In this document: in pieces, positions 1 to 8,540 of the stretch | Position numbering within the stretch: position 1 is the first letter of the stretch | Layout of the letters: each line of letters starts with the position of its first letter | From: an uncultured Prevotella sp. | Lineage (GTDB): Bacteria; Bacteroidota; Bacteroidia; Bacteroidales; Bacteroidaceae | Length of the DNA: 36,551 bases | Assembly (NCBI GenBank): GCA_905372445.1 | Contig: CAJPPF010000008.1 | Coordinates: forward strand, 1-36,551 | Direction: 5' to 3' | Notes under the pieces: generated by a model | What the model was told of the DNA's origin: nothing | Seen by the model: the letters and a program-made list of their open reading frames with translations, nothing else | The model's database searches: none | Program-made: the position numbers and the translations under genes

Positions 1-108
1 ATTAATAGCACTTCGCTCGTTTCCAAATCGTTACCTATTTAGCTTACACAATAAGGTAACTTCTTTATTTTCAATTAGATACATTTTTGAATTTATCTTC
101 CTCCGTGA

Positions 109-438
109 TTACATCTTGGGACACGCTTCTGGCGTATCGGCTTTTACTGTCTCTCCTTCCTTTAACTGACGGGCTTTATAGCCGAATTTCTCGAACCTTT
201 TCTGAAGTTTCTCCGGGGTTGTCTTGTCGGCATCGTATACCACGGTGACTGTTTGCTTCTCTATGTTCGTGGTGATTTTCTTCACGCCCTTTTCGAAGCG
301 CAGGTTGCCTTTTATCTTGTTTTCGCAACTTGCGCAGCTCATCTGTGGTGTCGTGGTGAATACTGCCGTCTTTACGTCTTTTGCCATTGCCATTACTGAT
401 ACTGTCAGCATGAGCATCATTACGATTGATTTCTTCAT
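109..438 (-). CDS. Secreted heavy-metal-associated (HMA) domain protein, putative copper chaperone
   Basis: Protein of 109 residues with a hydrophobic N-terminal signal (about residues 1-19, ending AMA-K) and one HMA fold. The metal motif MSCASC puts the two cysteines at 35 and 38. The rest follows the ferredoxin-like HMA pattern, including a GVKKITTNIEKQTVTVVYD stretch and a KFGYKAR ending. HMA proteins bind Cu(I) or similar soft metals through the CxxC pair. The signal suggests action in the periplasm rather than the cytosol. It is the last of three minus-strand genes, 63 bp after the TonB receptor, and is probably cotranscribed with it. The copper assignment is inferred from the motif and neighbours; a mercury- or general metal-binding role cannot be excluded. 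Confidence 0.88.
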   Translation of the reverse strand: MKKSIVMMLMLTVSVMAMAKDVKTAVFTTTPQMSCASCENKIKGNLRFEKGVKKITTNIEKQTVTVVYDADKTTPEKLQKRFEKFGYKARQLKEGETVKADTPEACPKM

Positions 439-501
439 AATTCTTACTGTTTTAATCCAAATCTGATAAGCGATTTGAGGGTTAATGTTCTGTACTTGTA
501 T

Positions 502-2538
502 TTACATTCTTCCGATATTGAATCTTACGCCTGCATATCCCATGATTCCTTCTACGGGACCGTAGACTGTGGTGGTGTCGAATCTGTCGGACCAAGGGTT
601 TGCGCCGTCAACGACTGCGTTCTTCTGCTTGCGGTTTGTAAGGTTCTCGGCACCTATATATACTGAGAACTTACGAAACCATCTGCTCACCTGAACGTTG
701 AGCATCTCGTAGGGTTTGAATCTGCTGTCCCACGATGCGGTGCCGTCGGTCAGTGTGTACGCTGTCGGCATGCGTCCTCCGCCGTTCATCTGCAGCGTGG
801 CGTCAAACTGCCACAAGCCGAGCGGTGTCTTGTATGAAGCAGTAATTAAACCCTTGTATCGGCTCTGCAGAGGCTTTTCCATGCGTTTGCCGCCAATGGT
901 CTCTTGCGAGTTGGTGTATCTGTATGCTGCCGTCACGGTCATGCCTTCGAAAACAGGGTACGACGCGTCGATCTGAAATACTTGCGAGTAGCTCTTGCCG
1001 TCGAGGTTGCCGATATGCACTTTGTGGGCATCGCTGTCGAAGTCTGCGACCGCTTGGTTGTCGAAGCGCGTGTAATAGTACTCGGCGTTCAGCTTCAGGA
1101 ATTTCTCTGCGATGGGAATGTTCCACTGGCTGCTTATGCCGTAGTTCCATGCCTCTTCTATGCCGAGCTTGTCAAACGACAGCTGGCGGCTGCTGGCAAG
1201 TAGGTAGCTGTATTCTGCCAATGGATGCACGGCGCGGTAGCCCTTTCCGGCTGATGCGCGCAGAGCGACAAGGTCGTCAACTTGCCATTTCAGATGCAGG
1301 CGAGGCGTGGCGAATGTCCCGTAGAGATTGCTGTGGTCGATGCGTAAACCTGCCATAGCCGTAAACTTGGTGCCGATAGTGTAGGTGTACTGTGCGTAAG
1401 CGCCGGGCACATACTCTTTCTCTTTCCATTGTGTCTGCGCGGCATTGCGGATGTTGTGGAGAATATAGTCCTGGTCGAGATAGTCGTGGTTGAAGCTCAG
1501 GCCGGTGGAAATCTCATGACTGGAGTTGAAATGATGTTCGAAGATGAGCGAAGCATAGAGATTCCTCTCGCTTACCTTATATCGCTTGTATCCGAATGTG
1601 GCGTCCTGGTCGTGTATGTTGGCGTTTGCCATGAGTGCGAGGTTCGTTCCATGCTCGTGGTTGAACATATACGCGTGCTTCATGTAAACTCCGTAGCGGT
1701 TGGTCTTTATGCCTCCGTGCCACACATCGCCGAATGCATTGATTGCGCTCTTGTGCATCGCAGGTCCGAAAGTACGGTCTTCGTTCAGGAAGCCCAGCCC
1801 TCCGTGAAACACATAATCGCCTGCTATAGCCTTCCAATGGTTCTGAACGTTGAACTGCCGGTTGTTTGGCGCGTCCTGCCATCCGTCGTTGTTCTGGTCG
1901 TGGTGTCCCCAATTGTTCTCGAAATGTCCGAGAATCTCGGTCGAGACATTGCCGTTTAGGTGCACATTGCCTTCGACGTTTGCCTCTGCCTTAGCCATTG
2001 TGTTGCCATACAGATTGACGGTCATGCCCTGTTCGTCCTCTGGTTTCATGTAATCGATGTTAATCTGACCGGTGATAGATTCGTAGCCGTTCTTCACTGA
2101 CGACGCACCCTTGCTGATCTGTATTCCCTTCATCCATGTGCCTGGCACATAGCCCAGCGAATATGGCATTGCCGCACCGCGGAAGTTGGGAATATTCTCG
2201 GCGAGCATCTGAACGTATGTGCCCGAGAGCCCGAGAAGCTTTATCTGCCGTGCGCCGGTAGCGGCATCAGAGTAATTCACGTCGACCGAAGGGTTGGTCG
2301 TAAAACTTTCGCCGAGGTTGCAGCATGCCATCTTGAACAACTCCGACTTGTCGACAAGAGTGCCGTTCATTGCTCCGCCCATCCGCATCATCCCTGCACG
2401 ACGCCGCACGACGGCAACCTCTGCGAGTTCCTGCTCGCCATACGGTTCTACACTTGTGCTGTCTGTCTGCATCTCCTCTGCAGATAGCGTTATTGTGGAC
2501 ATTGCGAAGATGCCCGAAAGAAGATATTTCCTGTTCAT
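502..2538 (-). CDS. TonB-dependent outer-membrane receptor, putative metal (copper-type) uptake
   Basis: Protein of 678 residues with a signal peptide (MNRKYLLSGIFAMSTITLSA). A plug domain follows without an N-terminal carboxypeptidase-like domain: NPSVDVNYSDAATGARQIKL, then LAENIPNFRG and GASSVKNGYESITGQINI, the usual end of the plug. The rest is a beta-barrel of alternating aromatic strands ending in YAGVRFNIGRM. Such receptors import scarce ligands with TonB/ExbBD energy. The gene lies between a HYC_CC_PP-like small protein (64 bp upstream) and an HMA protein (63 bp downstream), so a metal or metallophore ligand is the best guess. The exact substrate is not visible in the sequence. ATG 2538 is chosen because it begins the signal peptide. 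Confidence 0.88.
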   Translation of the reverse strand: MNRKYLLSGIFAMSTITLSAEEMQTDSTSVEPYGEQELAEVAVVRRRAGMMRMGGAMNGTLVDKSELFKMACCNLGESFTTNPSVDVNYSDAATGARQIKLLGLSGTYVQMLAENIPNFRGAAMPYSLGYVPGTWMKGIQISKGASSVKNGYESITGQINIDYMKPEDEQGMTVNLYGNTMAKAEANVEGNVHLNGNVSTEILGHFENNWGHHDQNNDGWQDAPNNRQFNVQNHWKAIAGDYVFHGGLGFLNEDRTFGPAMHKSAINAFGDVWHGGIKTNRYGVYMKHAYMFNHEHGTNLALMANANIHDQDATFGYKRYKVSERNLYASLIFEHHFNSSHEISTGLSFNHDYLDQDYILHNIRNAAQTQWKEKEYVPGAYAQYTYTIGTKFTAMAGLRIDHSNLYGTFATPRLHLKWQVDDLVALRASAGKGYRAVHPLAEYSYLLASSRQLSFDKLGIEEAWNYGISSQWNIPIAEKFLKLNAEYYYTRFDNQAVADFDSDAHKVHIGNLDGKSYSQVFQIDASYPVFEGMTVTAAYRYTNSQETIGGKRMEKPLQSRYKGLITASYKTPLGLWQFDATLQMNGGGRMPTAYTLTDGTASWDSRFKPYEMLNVQVSRWFRKFSVYIGAENLTNRKQKNAVVDGANPWSDRFDTTTVYGPVEGIMGYAGVRFNIGRM

Positions 2539-2602
2539 AATTGTGTACTGAATGTTTGTTACTTGCCGTTACTCATAAGAAAAATCGAGTGCGCGGCAAG
2601 TA

Positions 2603-2989
2603 TCAAAGTCGTAGTACACGGATGAAATGCAGATAGTCCGCCGGTGGACCGTGAGGCATCACTCGGGCTATATGCGGGTTCGTGACGTTCGTGATTTCAA
2701 ACGGAATGCCCAGCATGTCGTCAATCAGTGCCGACACCGTCTGCATTGCCTGAAAGTCAAAGTATGTGCTGTCAGCCGCCGACGAGGGCGAAAGCTTCAA
2801 TACAGTCTTTGTCATGCAGTTGCTCGTAGCCTTGTGGCATCCGTCATTGTCGGTTGGAGTAAGCTCTGCCATTTCAGCAAACATCGTTTCGCCGTGATGC
2901 CGGCAATGCACCATGGTGATTCCTACACTCATGTAGACAATGAGTATTGATAGAATAATGTTTGTGAATATGTTAAGTTGCTTATCCAT
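2603..2989 (-). CDS. Small HYC_CC_PP-like membrane-anchored or secreted protein
   Basis: Protein of 128 residues when started at ATG 2989 (MDKQLN...). A hydrophobic segment covers about residues 7-26 (NIILSILIVYMSVGITMV). It is followed by a His/Cys cluster VHCRHHG, a second cysteine pair (CHKATSNC), and a C-terminal HGPPADYLHFIRVLRL tail. This matches the layout of the Bacteroidota HYC_CC_PP family, small proteins of unknown function often found beside TonB receptors. The longer reading frame to 3106 is rejected because a -7 promoter box (3001-3008) lies inside it. First gene of a three-gene minus-strand unit with the receptor and HMA protein. The Cys/His residues suggest metal handling, which is inference. 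Confidence 0.7.
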   Translation of the reverse strand: MDKQLNIFTNIILSILIVYMSVGITMVHCRHHGETMFAEMAELTPTDNDGCHKATSNCMTKTVLKLSPSSAADSTYFDFQAMQTVSALIDDMLGIPFEITNVTNPHIARVMPHGPPADYLHFIRVLRL

Positions 2990-3000
2990 ACTTTGTAATG

Positions 3001-3008
3001 CAAAGTTA
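3001..3008 (-). promoter_or_regulatory. Bacteroidota -7 promoter box for the metal-locus operon
   Basis: TAACTTTG on the minus strand matches the TAnnTTTG consensus. It ends only 11 nt before ATG 2989, so the transcript would have a leader of about six bases. A T-rich GGCTTTT about 20 nt upstream is a weak -33 candidate. Confidence 0.5.
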
Positions 3009-3152
3009 CGCAATTCCATTATAAAAGCCAATGCACCCCGGTTCCGATTATGCTTTTTTAACCCAAATGACGCGGGTAAGCCAAAAGCTATTAACCCCCT
3101 TGCCATTAACGTTTTTTTGTGTCATAAACGCACGGGGTATGTATATTTTTTG

Positions 3153-3160
3153 TAATTTTG
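3153..3160 (+). promoter_or_regulatory. Bacteroidota -7 promoter box for the NlpE-like gene
   Basis: TAATTTTG matches TAnnTTTG and lies about 83 nt before the start codon. No good -33 TTTG is seen at the expected distance. The site is divergent from the metal-operon promoter within the same 253-bp intergenic region. Confidence 0.4.
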
Positions 3161-3242
3161 CAGGCGTGTGATTCGTATATATCAAGAGCATCATGCTCCT
3201 TACTGCCTCACACATAATGTATAACACAGTTACTTAATTAAA

Positions 3243-3716
3243 ATGATGATGAAGAAAACAAGATTCACAGTAGCCTTTATGGCTGTAGCAGTGGCTTTCT
3301 CAGCCCTAACATTCTCATGTGACAACAAGAAAGCTGCCGGCGCAACCGACGGCAATGACTCGACAATGGTCAGCGACTCAATAATGGCAGAGCTTAACCT
3401 TGCTGATTATGCAGGTACTTACGAGGGAACAATCCCCGCAGCTGACGCTCCCGGCTTTAAAGTAGAGCTCACACTCGCAGCCGACAGCACATATTCATGG
3501 AAGTCGGATGTTGTTGGCAAGGAAGCGTCACACGACGAGGCAAGCGGTGTGTTTAAGGTATTGCCCGGCAACGTTCTGATGATGATTCGTCCTTCAAGCG
3601 GCGAGAAATCATACTACAAGGTTAAGGCTGCCGACCAACTTATCATGACCGACTCTCTCGGTAATGAACCCGAGGGCGAGATGAACAAACTCTATATCCT
3701 TACAAAAAAGAAGTAA
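3243..3716 (+). CDS. NlpE-like lipoprotein lacking the CXXC pair
   Basis: Protein of 157 residues with a lipoprotein signal ending LTFSC-DN. The body aligns by eye with the N-terminal domain of E. coli NlpE (CutF): YAGTYEGTIPAADAPG corresponds to the W-RGVLPCADCEG region, and SGEKSYYKVKAADQL to KGEKSYYRAKGDAL. The second NlpE domain is absent, as in many Bacteroidota homologues. In E. coli NlpE is an outer-membrane lipoprotein that senses surface contact, lipoprotein traffic and copper stress. Here both cysteines of the CXXC motif are replaced by alanine, so redox or copper binding at that site is unlikely. It is divergent from the metal operon and followed by a strong terminator, so it is monocistronic. 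MMMKK gives three possible ATG starts within nine bases. Confidence 0.82.
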   Translation: MMMKKTRFTVAFMAVAVAFSALTFSCDNKKAAGATDGNDSTMVSDSIMAELNLADYAGTYEGTIPAADAPGFKVELTLAADSTYSWKSDVVGKEASHDEASGVFKVLPGNVLMMIRPSSGEKSYYKVKAADQLIMTDSLGNEPEGEMNKLYILTKKK

Positions 3717-3785
3717 ACCGGGTTCGATAAGGCAAAAACCGGCAGGAGCACGTTGTTCCTGTCTTTGCTGAACTCATAATGGAAA

Positions 3786-3830
3786 AGACCCTCGGAGGCA
3801 GCATCGCTCACTTCCGAGGGTCTCTTTTTT
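3786..3830 (+). terminator. Rho-independent terminator after the NlpE-like gene
   Basis: Perfect 11-bp stem (3786-3796 with 3813-3823, AGACCCTCGGA arm), 16-nt loop, then CTTTTTT. Confidence 0.88.
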
Positions 3831-3848
3831 GCCCTCTCTTCATCAGTC

Positions 3849-3910
3849 GTTTCTTGGCTCTGAAACCGCCCTTTCTTGGTTCTGAAACCGCCGCTTCTTG
3901 GCGTTAAATC
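3849..3910 (+). repeat. 22-bp-period tandem repeat (about 2.7 units)
   Basis: Two near-identical 22-bp units start at 3850 and 3872 (TTTCTTGG-TCTGAAACCGCC), and a third decayed unit starts at 3894. The reverse complement carries the same AAGAAA-GGCGGTT core and the same 22-bp period as the repeat at 19897-19984. Confidence 0.65.
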
Positions 3911-3967
3911 CCAAATCGATCAAGCTCCTGAATACAAAGGATAATACGATGTTTTTTCTGATTATTT

Positions 3968-3998
3968 TTTGCTGTCTCGTTTCTTTTTATTAGTTTTG
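3968..3998 (+). promoter_or_regulatory. Promoter of the mannoside-utilisation operon
   Basis: TTTG at 3968-3971, a 19-nt spacer, then TAGTTTTG at 3991-3998. This matches the Bacteroidota -33/-7 consensus. Predicted transcription start is near 4004, about 25 nt before the GH92 ATG. Confidence 0.75.
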
Positions 3999-4029
3999 TA
4001 TTTGGAATCAAATATAAGCCCAATATGTT

Positions 4030-6210
4030 ATGAGGAAATCATTAATAGCAGTCTTTGTAGGCGTGGCGTCTGTCATGGGCGTGACGGCATCCGCCCAGAC
4101 CGACAACATTAAGTTCACACAATATGTCAACCCGTTTATTGGCACTGAAGGCACCGGTCACACATTCCCCGGAGCCTGTCTGCCGTTCGGATTAGTGCAG
4201 ACCTCGCCGGTTACCGGCGCCATAGGTTGGAACTACTGTGCAGAATATGTCGACAGCGATAAGGAAATATGGGGTTTCAGCCAGGATCATCTCAATGGCA
4301 CGGGGTGGATGGACCTTGGCGATGTGCTCGTAATGCCCGTTACTGCTCGCAAGGATAGACAAAACTATCGTAGCACGTTCGACAAGACGACAGAGACAGC
4401 CCGACCGGGTTACTATGCCGTGAACCTCGACCAGACGGGTGTGAAGGCAGAGCTGACGGCGACACCACACGTGGCATATCACCGCTATACATACAACAAG
4501 ACCGACTCCGCTGCCGTGCTCGTAGACCTTCAGCACGGAACGGTGGGCAATGAAAATAGGTATCACAGCCGTGTCCTCTCGTGCGAAGTAAACTGGGATG
4601 ATGCGCAGACCATAAGCGGGCATCTGCATACCACGATGTGGGTTGAGAGAGATGTCTATTTCGTCGTGCGTTTCTCAAAGCCAATGAAGCGCCTGCAAAA
4701 CCTGCCGCTTGCAAAGACAGAACGCGGAAACAGAATGCTCGTGAGCTTCGACATGGAGCGCGGAGAGCAACTTGAGATGAAGATTGCGCTCTCGTCGACA
4801 TCCGTAGAAGGAGCAATGCGCAACCTTGATGCTGAACTGCCGGAATGGGATTTCGACGCGACGGTGAAGCAGGCAGATAATATATGGAACAAATACCTGT
4901 CGCGCATAAAGGTAGAGGGCACCGACGAGCAGAAGCAGAATTTCTATACCTCTTTCTATCATGCACTCATCCAACCGAACAATATGGCTGACGTCGATGG
5001 CTATTACAAGAACGCCAAGGGTGATGTTGTACGTGCCGAGAATGATGTGATGTATACGACATTCTCTTGCTGGGACACTTATCGTGCAGCTCATCCGCTG
5101 TATACGATCATCATGCAGGATAAGGTCGACGGGCTGGTCAGTTCGCTTGTCGAGCATGCCGATGCCATCGGATATATCCCTGTCTGGGCATTGTGGGGTA
5201 AGGACAACTGGTGTATGGTTGCCAACCATGGTGTCTCTATCGTTGCAGAGGCTTATCATAAAGGATTCCGCGGCTTCGATGCAGAGCGTGCATATAAGGC
5301 TGTGAAGACGACGCAGACCGTGAGCCACCCTCTGAAATCGAACTGGGAGATGTATATGCGTTATGGTTATTTCCCTACAGACTCTACAGAGGTGGAGTCG
5401 GTATCGTCGACACTCGAGTCGGTCTATGACGACTACGCAGCATGGGACATGGCAACACTCATGGGCAAGAAAACGGATGCAGAGTATTTCGGCAAGCGTA
5501 AGGAGTTTTATAAGAATCTGTTCGATCAGGAGACGAAATTCATGCGCCCACGTCTTACCGACGGTTCGTGGAAGACACCGTTCGACCCTGCAGGATTGGA
5601 TCATGCGGAGACAATCGGTGGCGACTATACCGAGGGTAACGCATGGCAATATACATGGCACGTGCAGCATGATGTCCCGGGACTGATAAAGCTCATGGGT
5701 GGCAATAAGGCGTTTACCGACAAGCTCGATGCATTCTTCAGTACAAAACTTGTGAGCACCCTTTCTGATGTCTCCGGACTCATCGGACAGTATGCCCACG
5801 GTAACGAACCGTCACATCATGTAGCTTATCTATATGCACTCGCCGGTCGTCCGGAACGTACGCAGGAACTGATACGTGAGATATTCGACACACAATACTC
5901 GCCTCGTCCTGACGGTCTGTGCGGTAACGACGACTGCGGGCAGATGTCGGCATGGTACATGATGTCGGCTATGGGCTTCTATCCCGTTGACCCTGTAAGC
6001 GGAAAGTATGTCTTCGGTGCTCCGCAGATGAAGAAATTCACGCTCGATATGCCTAACGGAAAGACATTTGTCGTGGAAGCACAGAACCTGTCGGAAGAGA
6101 ATCTCCATGTTGATAAGATTCTGCTCAACGGCAAGGTATATAAGAAGAATTATATCGACCACAAGGATATAGTACGTGGCGGTAAACTCACATTCATAAT
6201 GAAGAAATAA
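4030..6210 (+). CDS. GH92 family alpha-mannosidase, secreted
   Basis: Protein of 726 residues with a type I signal peptide (MRKSLIAVFVGVASVMGVTA-SAQ). The GH92 hallmarks are present in order: an N-terminal domain with PFIGTEGTGHTFPGACLPFG, then the (alpha/alpha)6 domain with SCWDTYRAAHPL, WALWGKDNWCMVANHG and HGNEPSHH (Glu593, the position of the family's general acid), and GNDDCGQMSAW with the acidic pair Asp634/Asp635 where the catalytic base lies. GH92 enzymes are Ca-dependent exo-alpha-mannosidases, mostly alpha-1,2, acting on N-glycans or yeast mannan. It opens a five-gene operon ending in a GH130 phosphorylase. The secreted form suggests trimming of mannose in the periplasm or at the cell surface. 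Linkage preference cannot be read from the sequence. Confidence 0.96.
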   Translation: MRKSLIAVFVGVASVMGVTASAQTDNIKFTQYVNPFIGTEGTGHTFPGACLPFGLVQTSPVTGAIGWNYCAEYVDSDKEIWGFSQDHLNGTGWMDLGDVLVMPVTARKDRQNYRSTFDKTTETARPGYYAVNLDQTGVKAELTATPHVAYHRYTYNKTDSAAVLVDLQHGTVGNENRYHSRVLSCEVNWDDAQTISGHLHTTMWVERDVYFVVRFSKPMKRLQNLPLAKTERGNRMLVSFDMERGEQLEMKIALSSTSVEGAMRNLDAELPEWDFDATVKQADNIWNKYLSRIKVEGTDEQKQNFYTSFYHALIQPNNMADVDGYYKNAKGDVVRAENDVMYTTFSCWDTYRAAHPLYTIIMQDKVDGLVSSLVEHADAIGYIPVWALWGKDNWCMVANHGVSIVAEAYHKGFRGFDAERAYKAVKTTQTVSHPLKSNWEMYMRYGYFPTDSTEVESVSSTLESVYDDYAAWDMATLMGKKTDAEYFGKRKEFYKNLFDQETKFMRPRLTDGSWKTPFDPAGLDHAETIGGDYTEGNAWQYTWHVQHDVPGLIKLMGGNKAFTDKLDAFFSTKLVSTLSDVSGLIGQYAHGNEPSHHVAYLYALAGRPERTQELIREIFDTQYSPRPDGLCGNDDCGQMSAWYMMSAMGFYPVDPVSGKYVFGAPQMKKFTLDMPNGKTFVVEAQNLSEENLHVDKILLNGKVYKKNYIDHKDIVRGGKLTFIMKK

Positions 6211-6212
6211 CC

Positions 6213-7325
6213 ATGAGGACATTAATTCTGTTATCAGTACTTGTCGCTGCAACGGCGACAAGCAGTGCGCAGTCAATAACCGAGCGCTACAAGCGTTTCC
6301 TGACCGACCCGCATGGATATGTGGCTTACCGCACAAATGGAAACATAAAGATTGACGGTGTGCTCGATGAATCTGACTGGCTCAAGGCTCAGCCTACAGA
6401 GGAGTTTGTCGACATCAGTGGCGAGGGATTCGCAAAACCACGCTTCAAGACCACTGCGAAGATGCTCTGGGATGATGAGTACCTGTATATTGCCGCTGAG
6501 ATGGAGGAGCCGAATGTATGGGGCGACATAACAAAGCATGACGAAGTGATATATTATAATCCCGACTTCGAGGTGTTCATCGACCCTGATGGCGACGCAC
6601 ATAACTATTTTGAGATAGAGGCTAATGCCTTGGGAACGGTATTCGACCTCTTTTTGCAGAAACCCTATCGTGCACCCAACCGTCCTTTCGTCACATTCTC
6701 GTGGGATACCCCAGGGTTGAAGCTCGACACTCACGTATATGGAACACTCAACGACAGCCGCGACACAGACAAGGGATGGACGGTAGAGATGGCTGTGCCG
6801 CGTAAGGCAATCGCGGCAGAGTTTGATAACTGTCTGAAGGCAGGCAGATATCTGCGTATAGGATTCTCACGTGTGGAGTGGCAGACAGAGACTGACTCAC
6901 AAGGCAAGAGCAGCAGAAAGAAGGACGCCGACGGCAAGTATCTGCCGGAGGATAACTGGACATGGCCGTCGACAGGAATGATTGCCATGCACATGCCTGA
7001 ACGCTGGGGATATCTCTTTCTATCGGATAAAAAGGTGGGCGAGGGCAGCGAGACGTTCGAATATCCTGCTGACAAGGACATGGAGAAACTTCTTTGGGCA
7101 ATGTTCTACGCTCAGGAAACGCAGATGAAAGAGCACGGAAGCTACTTCGCTAAGATCAAGGACTTCCGCCTGACGCCATCAGAGAAAGCACTTCTGCCTG
7201 AAGGCTCCGTAATCACTGTCGAGACAACATCAAAAAAATATGAGATTACGGTGAAGAAAGCCGACGGCTCGTCGGTAAGTATTGACGAGAACGGGCATCT
7301 CTGTCGTCGCACAAAAAGAAAATAA
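6213..7325 (+). CDS. Secreted CBM9-like carbohydrate-binding protein
   Basis: Protein of 370 residues starting two bases after the GH92 stop, with a signal peptide (MRTLILLSVLVAATATSSA-QS). Residues of about 35-225 have the CBM9-like/DOMON pattern: IDGVLDESDWLKA near the start, AKMLWDDEYLYIAAEMEEP, DFEVFIDPDGDAHNYFEIE, and GWTVEMAVPRKAI. The C-terminal part (about 270-370) has no recognised domain. CBM9-like modules bind reducing ends of polysaccharides, but many Bacteroidota members have no proven ligand. Tight linkage to GH92 suggests translational coupling and a role in presenting the same glycan. No catalytic residues are recognised. Confidence 0.82.
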   Translation: MRTLILLSVLVAATATSSAQSITERYKRFLTDPHGYVAYRTNGNIKIDGVLDESDWLKAQPTEEFVDISGEGFAKPRFKTTAKMLWDDEYLYIAAEMEEPNVWGDITKHDEVIYYNPDFEVFIDPDGDAHNYFEIEANALGTVFDLFLQKPYRAPNRPFVTFSWDTPGLKLDTHVYGTLNDSRDTDKGWTVEMAVPRKAIAAEFDNCLKAGRYLRIGFSRVEWQTETDSQGKSSRKKDADGKYLPEDNWTWPSTGMIAMHMPERWGYLFLSDKKVGEGSETFEYPADKDMEKLLWAMFYAQETQMKEHGSYFAKIKDFRLTPSEKALLPEGSVITVETTSKKYEITVKKADGSSVSIDENGHLCRRTKRK

Positions 7326-7360
7326 TCAAGGTAACTAAAAACAAATACAACATTATTATT

Positions 7361-8500
7361 ATGAAGAAATTATTGTTAGCCGTTGTCGCAGTGCTTGCAA
7401 TGGCATCATGTAGTCAGACAGAGTCCACACCCTCGGTGAAGGTTTATGGGTGGACAGGTTGGAATCCGGAAGAGGTGCCTGCTGACAGTCTCAAGGCGAA
7501 ATTCGAGAAGTGGAAGAGCCACGGTCTCGTTGGTGTATGCGTGAACTGCGGATTCAATGTTGAGAATGTTAAGGTGGCGGCTGCCATTGCCAAAGAGGTG
7601 GGGCTGGAGTATCACGCTTGGGCACCTACAGTGCTTCAGCAGGACAAGGACTCAACATGGTACACAGTGAATCGTCTCGGCCAGTCAGCATATAACAAGG
7701 AAAACCGTGCTTACGTGGAGTATTATGCAACACTCGACCCTCACAACCCGGATGTCATTAAGTTCATGGTCGATAAATACACAGAACTAAGCAATGTACC
7801 AAATGTAGACTATGTGCAGCTCGACTATATACGTTATGCCGATGCGGTGCTCGCTGAAGGACTGTGGGATAAGTATAAGAACGTGATAAAGCACGAGTGG
7901 CGTAATGCAGAGGATAAGGTTCAGGAATATCCCGGTGCCGATTATTGCTATTGTGACGCGTGTTGTGCTGACTTCAAGGAAAAGACCGGCATCGACATAA
8001 AGGCAAAACTTGCCGAAGGTGTAGACCCTTCTACGATCACAGAGTGGGCTCAGTTCAGGTGCGATAACGTGACAAACCTCGTAAATGAGATTAGTAAGGC
8101 TATTCATGCAAACGGAAAGAAGATCAGTGCCGACGTGTTCCCCGGACCAAAGAGCTACGCAGAGTGGATGGTACGCCAGCAGTGGAATAAGTGGGATGTT
8201 GACGTTTTCTTCCCAATGAACTATAACGATTTCTATCTGCAACCTGCTTCATGGGTAGGTGAGGTGACAAAGGAAGAGGTGGAAAGCACAAAGGCTGACG
8301 TCTATAGCGGTCTGTTCATATGTCACGACTGGAAGAATAAGGCAAGCATTATCGATCCGGAGGGCTCGGGATTACTCCCTTCAGAGATCGGCGAGGCGGT
8401 GAAAGGCGCTGTTGAGGCTGGTGCTGCCGGCGTATGCCTGTTCACTCCTGACGCAATGACCGAGGAGCATTGGAAGGAATTAGACAAGGCAATAAAGTAA
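7361..8500 (+). CDS. Lipoprotein with GHL10-like TIM-barrel, putative glycoside hydrolase
   Basis: Protein of 379 residues with a lipoprotein signal ending MASC-SQ. The body reads as a TIM barrel: VYGWTGWNPEE at the first strand, VDYVQLDYIRYADA resembling the DYIRYP strand of the 'family 10 glycosylhydrolase' (GHL10, DUF187) group, a CYCDACCADFKEKTGI segment seen in several such proteins, ISADVFPGP, and DVFFPMNYNDFY. The Asp/Tyr of LDYIRY and nearby acidic residues are candidate active-site positions, but a catalytic pair cannot be assigned. It lies between the CBM9-like protein and the symporter. Its surface location suggests an exo- or endo-acting enzyme on the same glycan. Family assignment is tentative. 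Confidence 0.72.
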   Translation: MKKLLLAVVAVLAMASCSQTESTPSVKVYGWTGWNPEEVPADSLKAKFEKWKSHGLVGVCVNCGFNVENVKVAAAIAKEVGLEYHAWAPTVLQQDKDSTWYTVNRLGQSAYNKENRAYVEYYATLDPHNPDVIKFMVDKYTELSNVPNVDYVQLDYIRYADAVLAEGLWDKYKNVIKHEWRNAEDKVQEYPGADYCYCDACCADFKEKTGIDIKAKLAEGVDPSTITEWAQFRCDNVTNLVNEISKAIHANGKKISADVFPGPKSYAEWMVRQQWNKWDVDVFFPMNYNDFYLQPASWVGEVTKEEVESTKADVYSGLFICHDWKNKASIIDPEGSGLLPSEIGEAVKGAVEAGAAGVCLFTPDAMTEEHWKELDKAIK

Positions 8501-8540
8501 TGAATAATTGTAGTTTTCAGAACTTACGACTATAATATTA

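Noticed and set aside
2990..3106. N-terminal extension of the HYC_CC_PP-like protein
   Set aside because: The -7 box lies within it, and the hydrophobic signal starts just after ATG 2989.
3849..3910. CRISPR-like array
   Set aside because: The 22-bp units are directly adjacent, with no unique spacers and no cas genes nearby.
4675..5799. Long minus-strand open frame of 374 codons opposite GH92
   Set aside because: It is antisense to a clear GH92 gene, and its Cys/His/Arg-rich product has no recognisable domain; it is a shadow of the codon bias.
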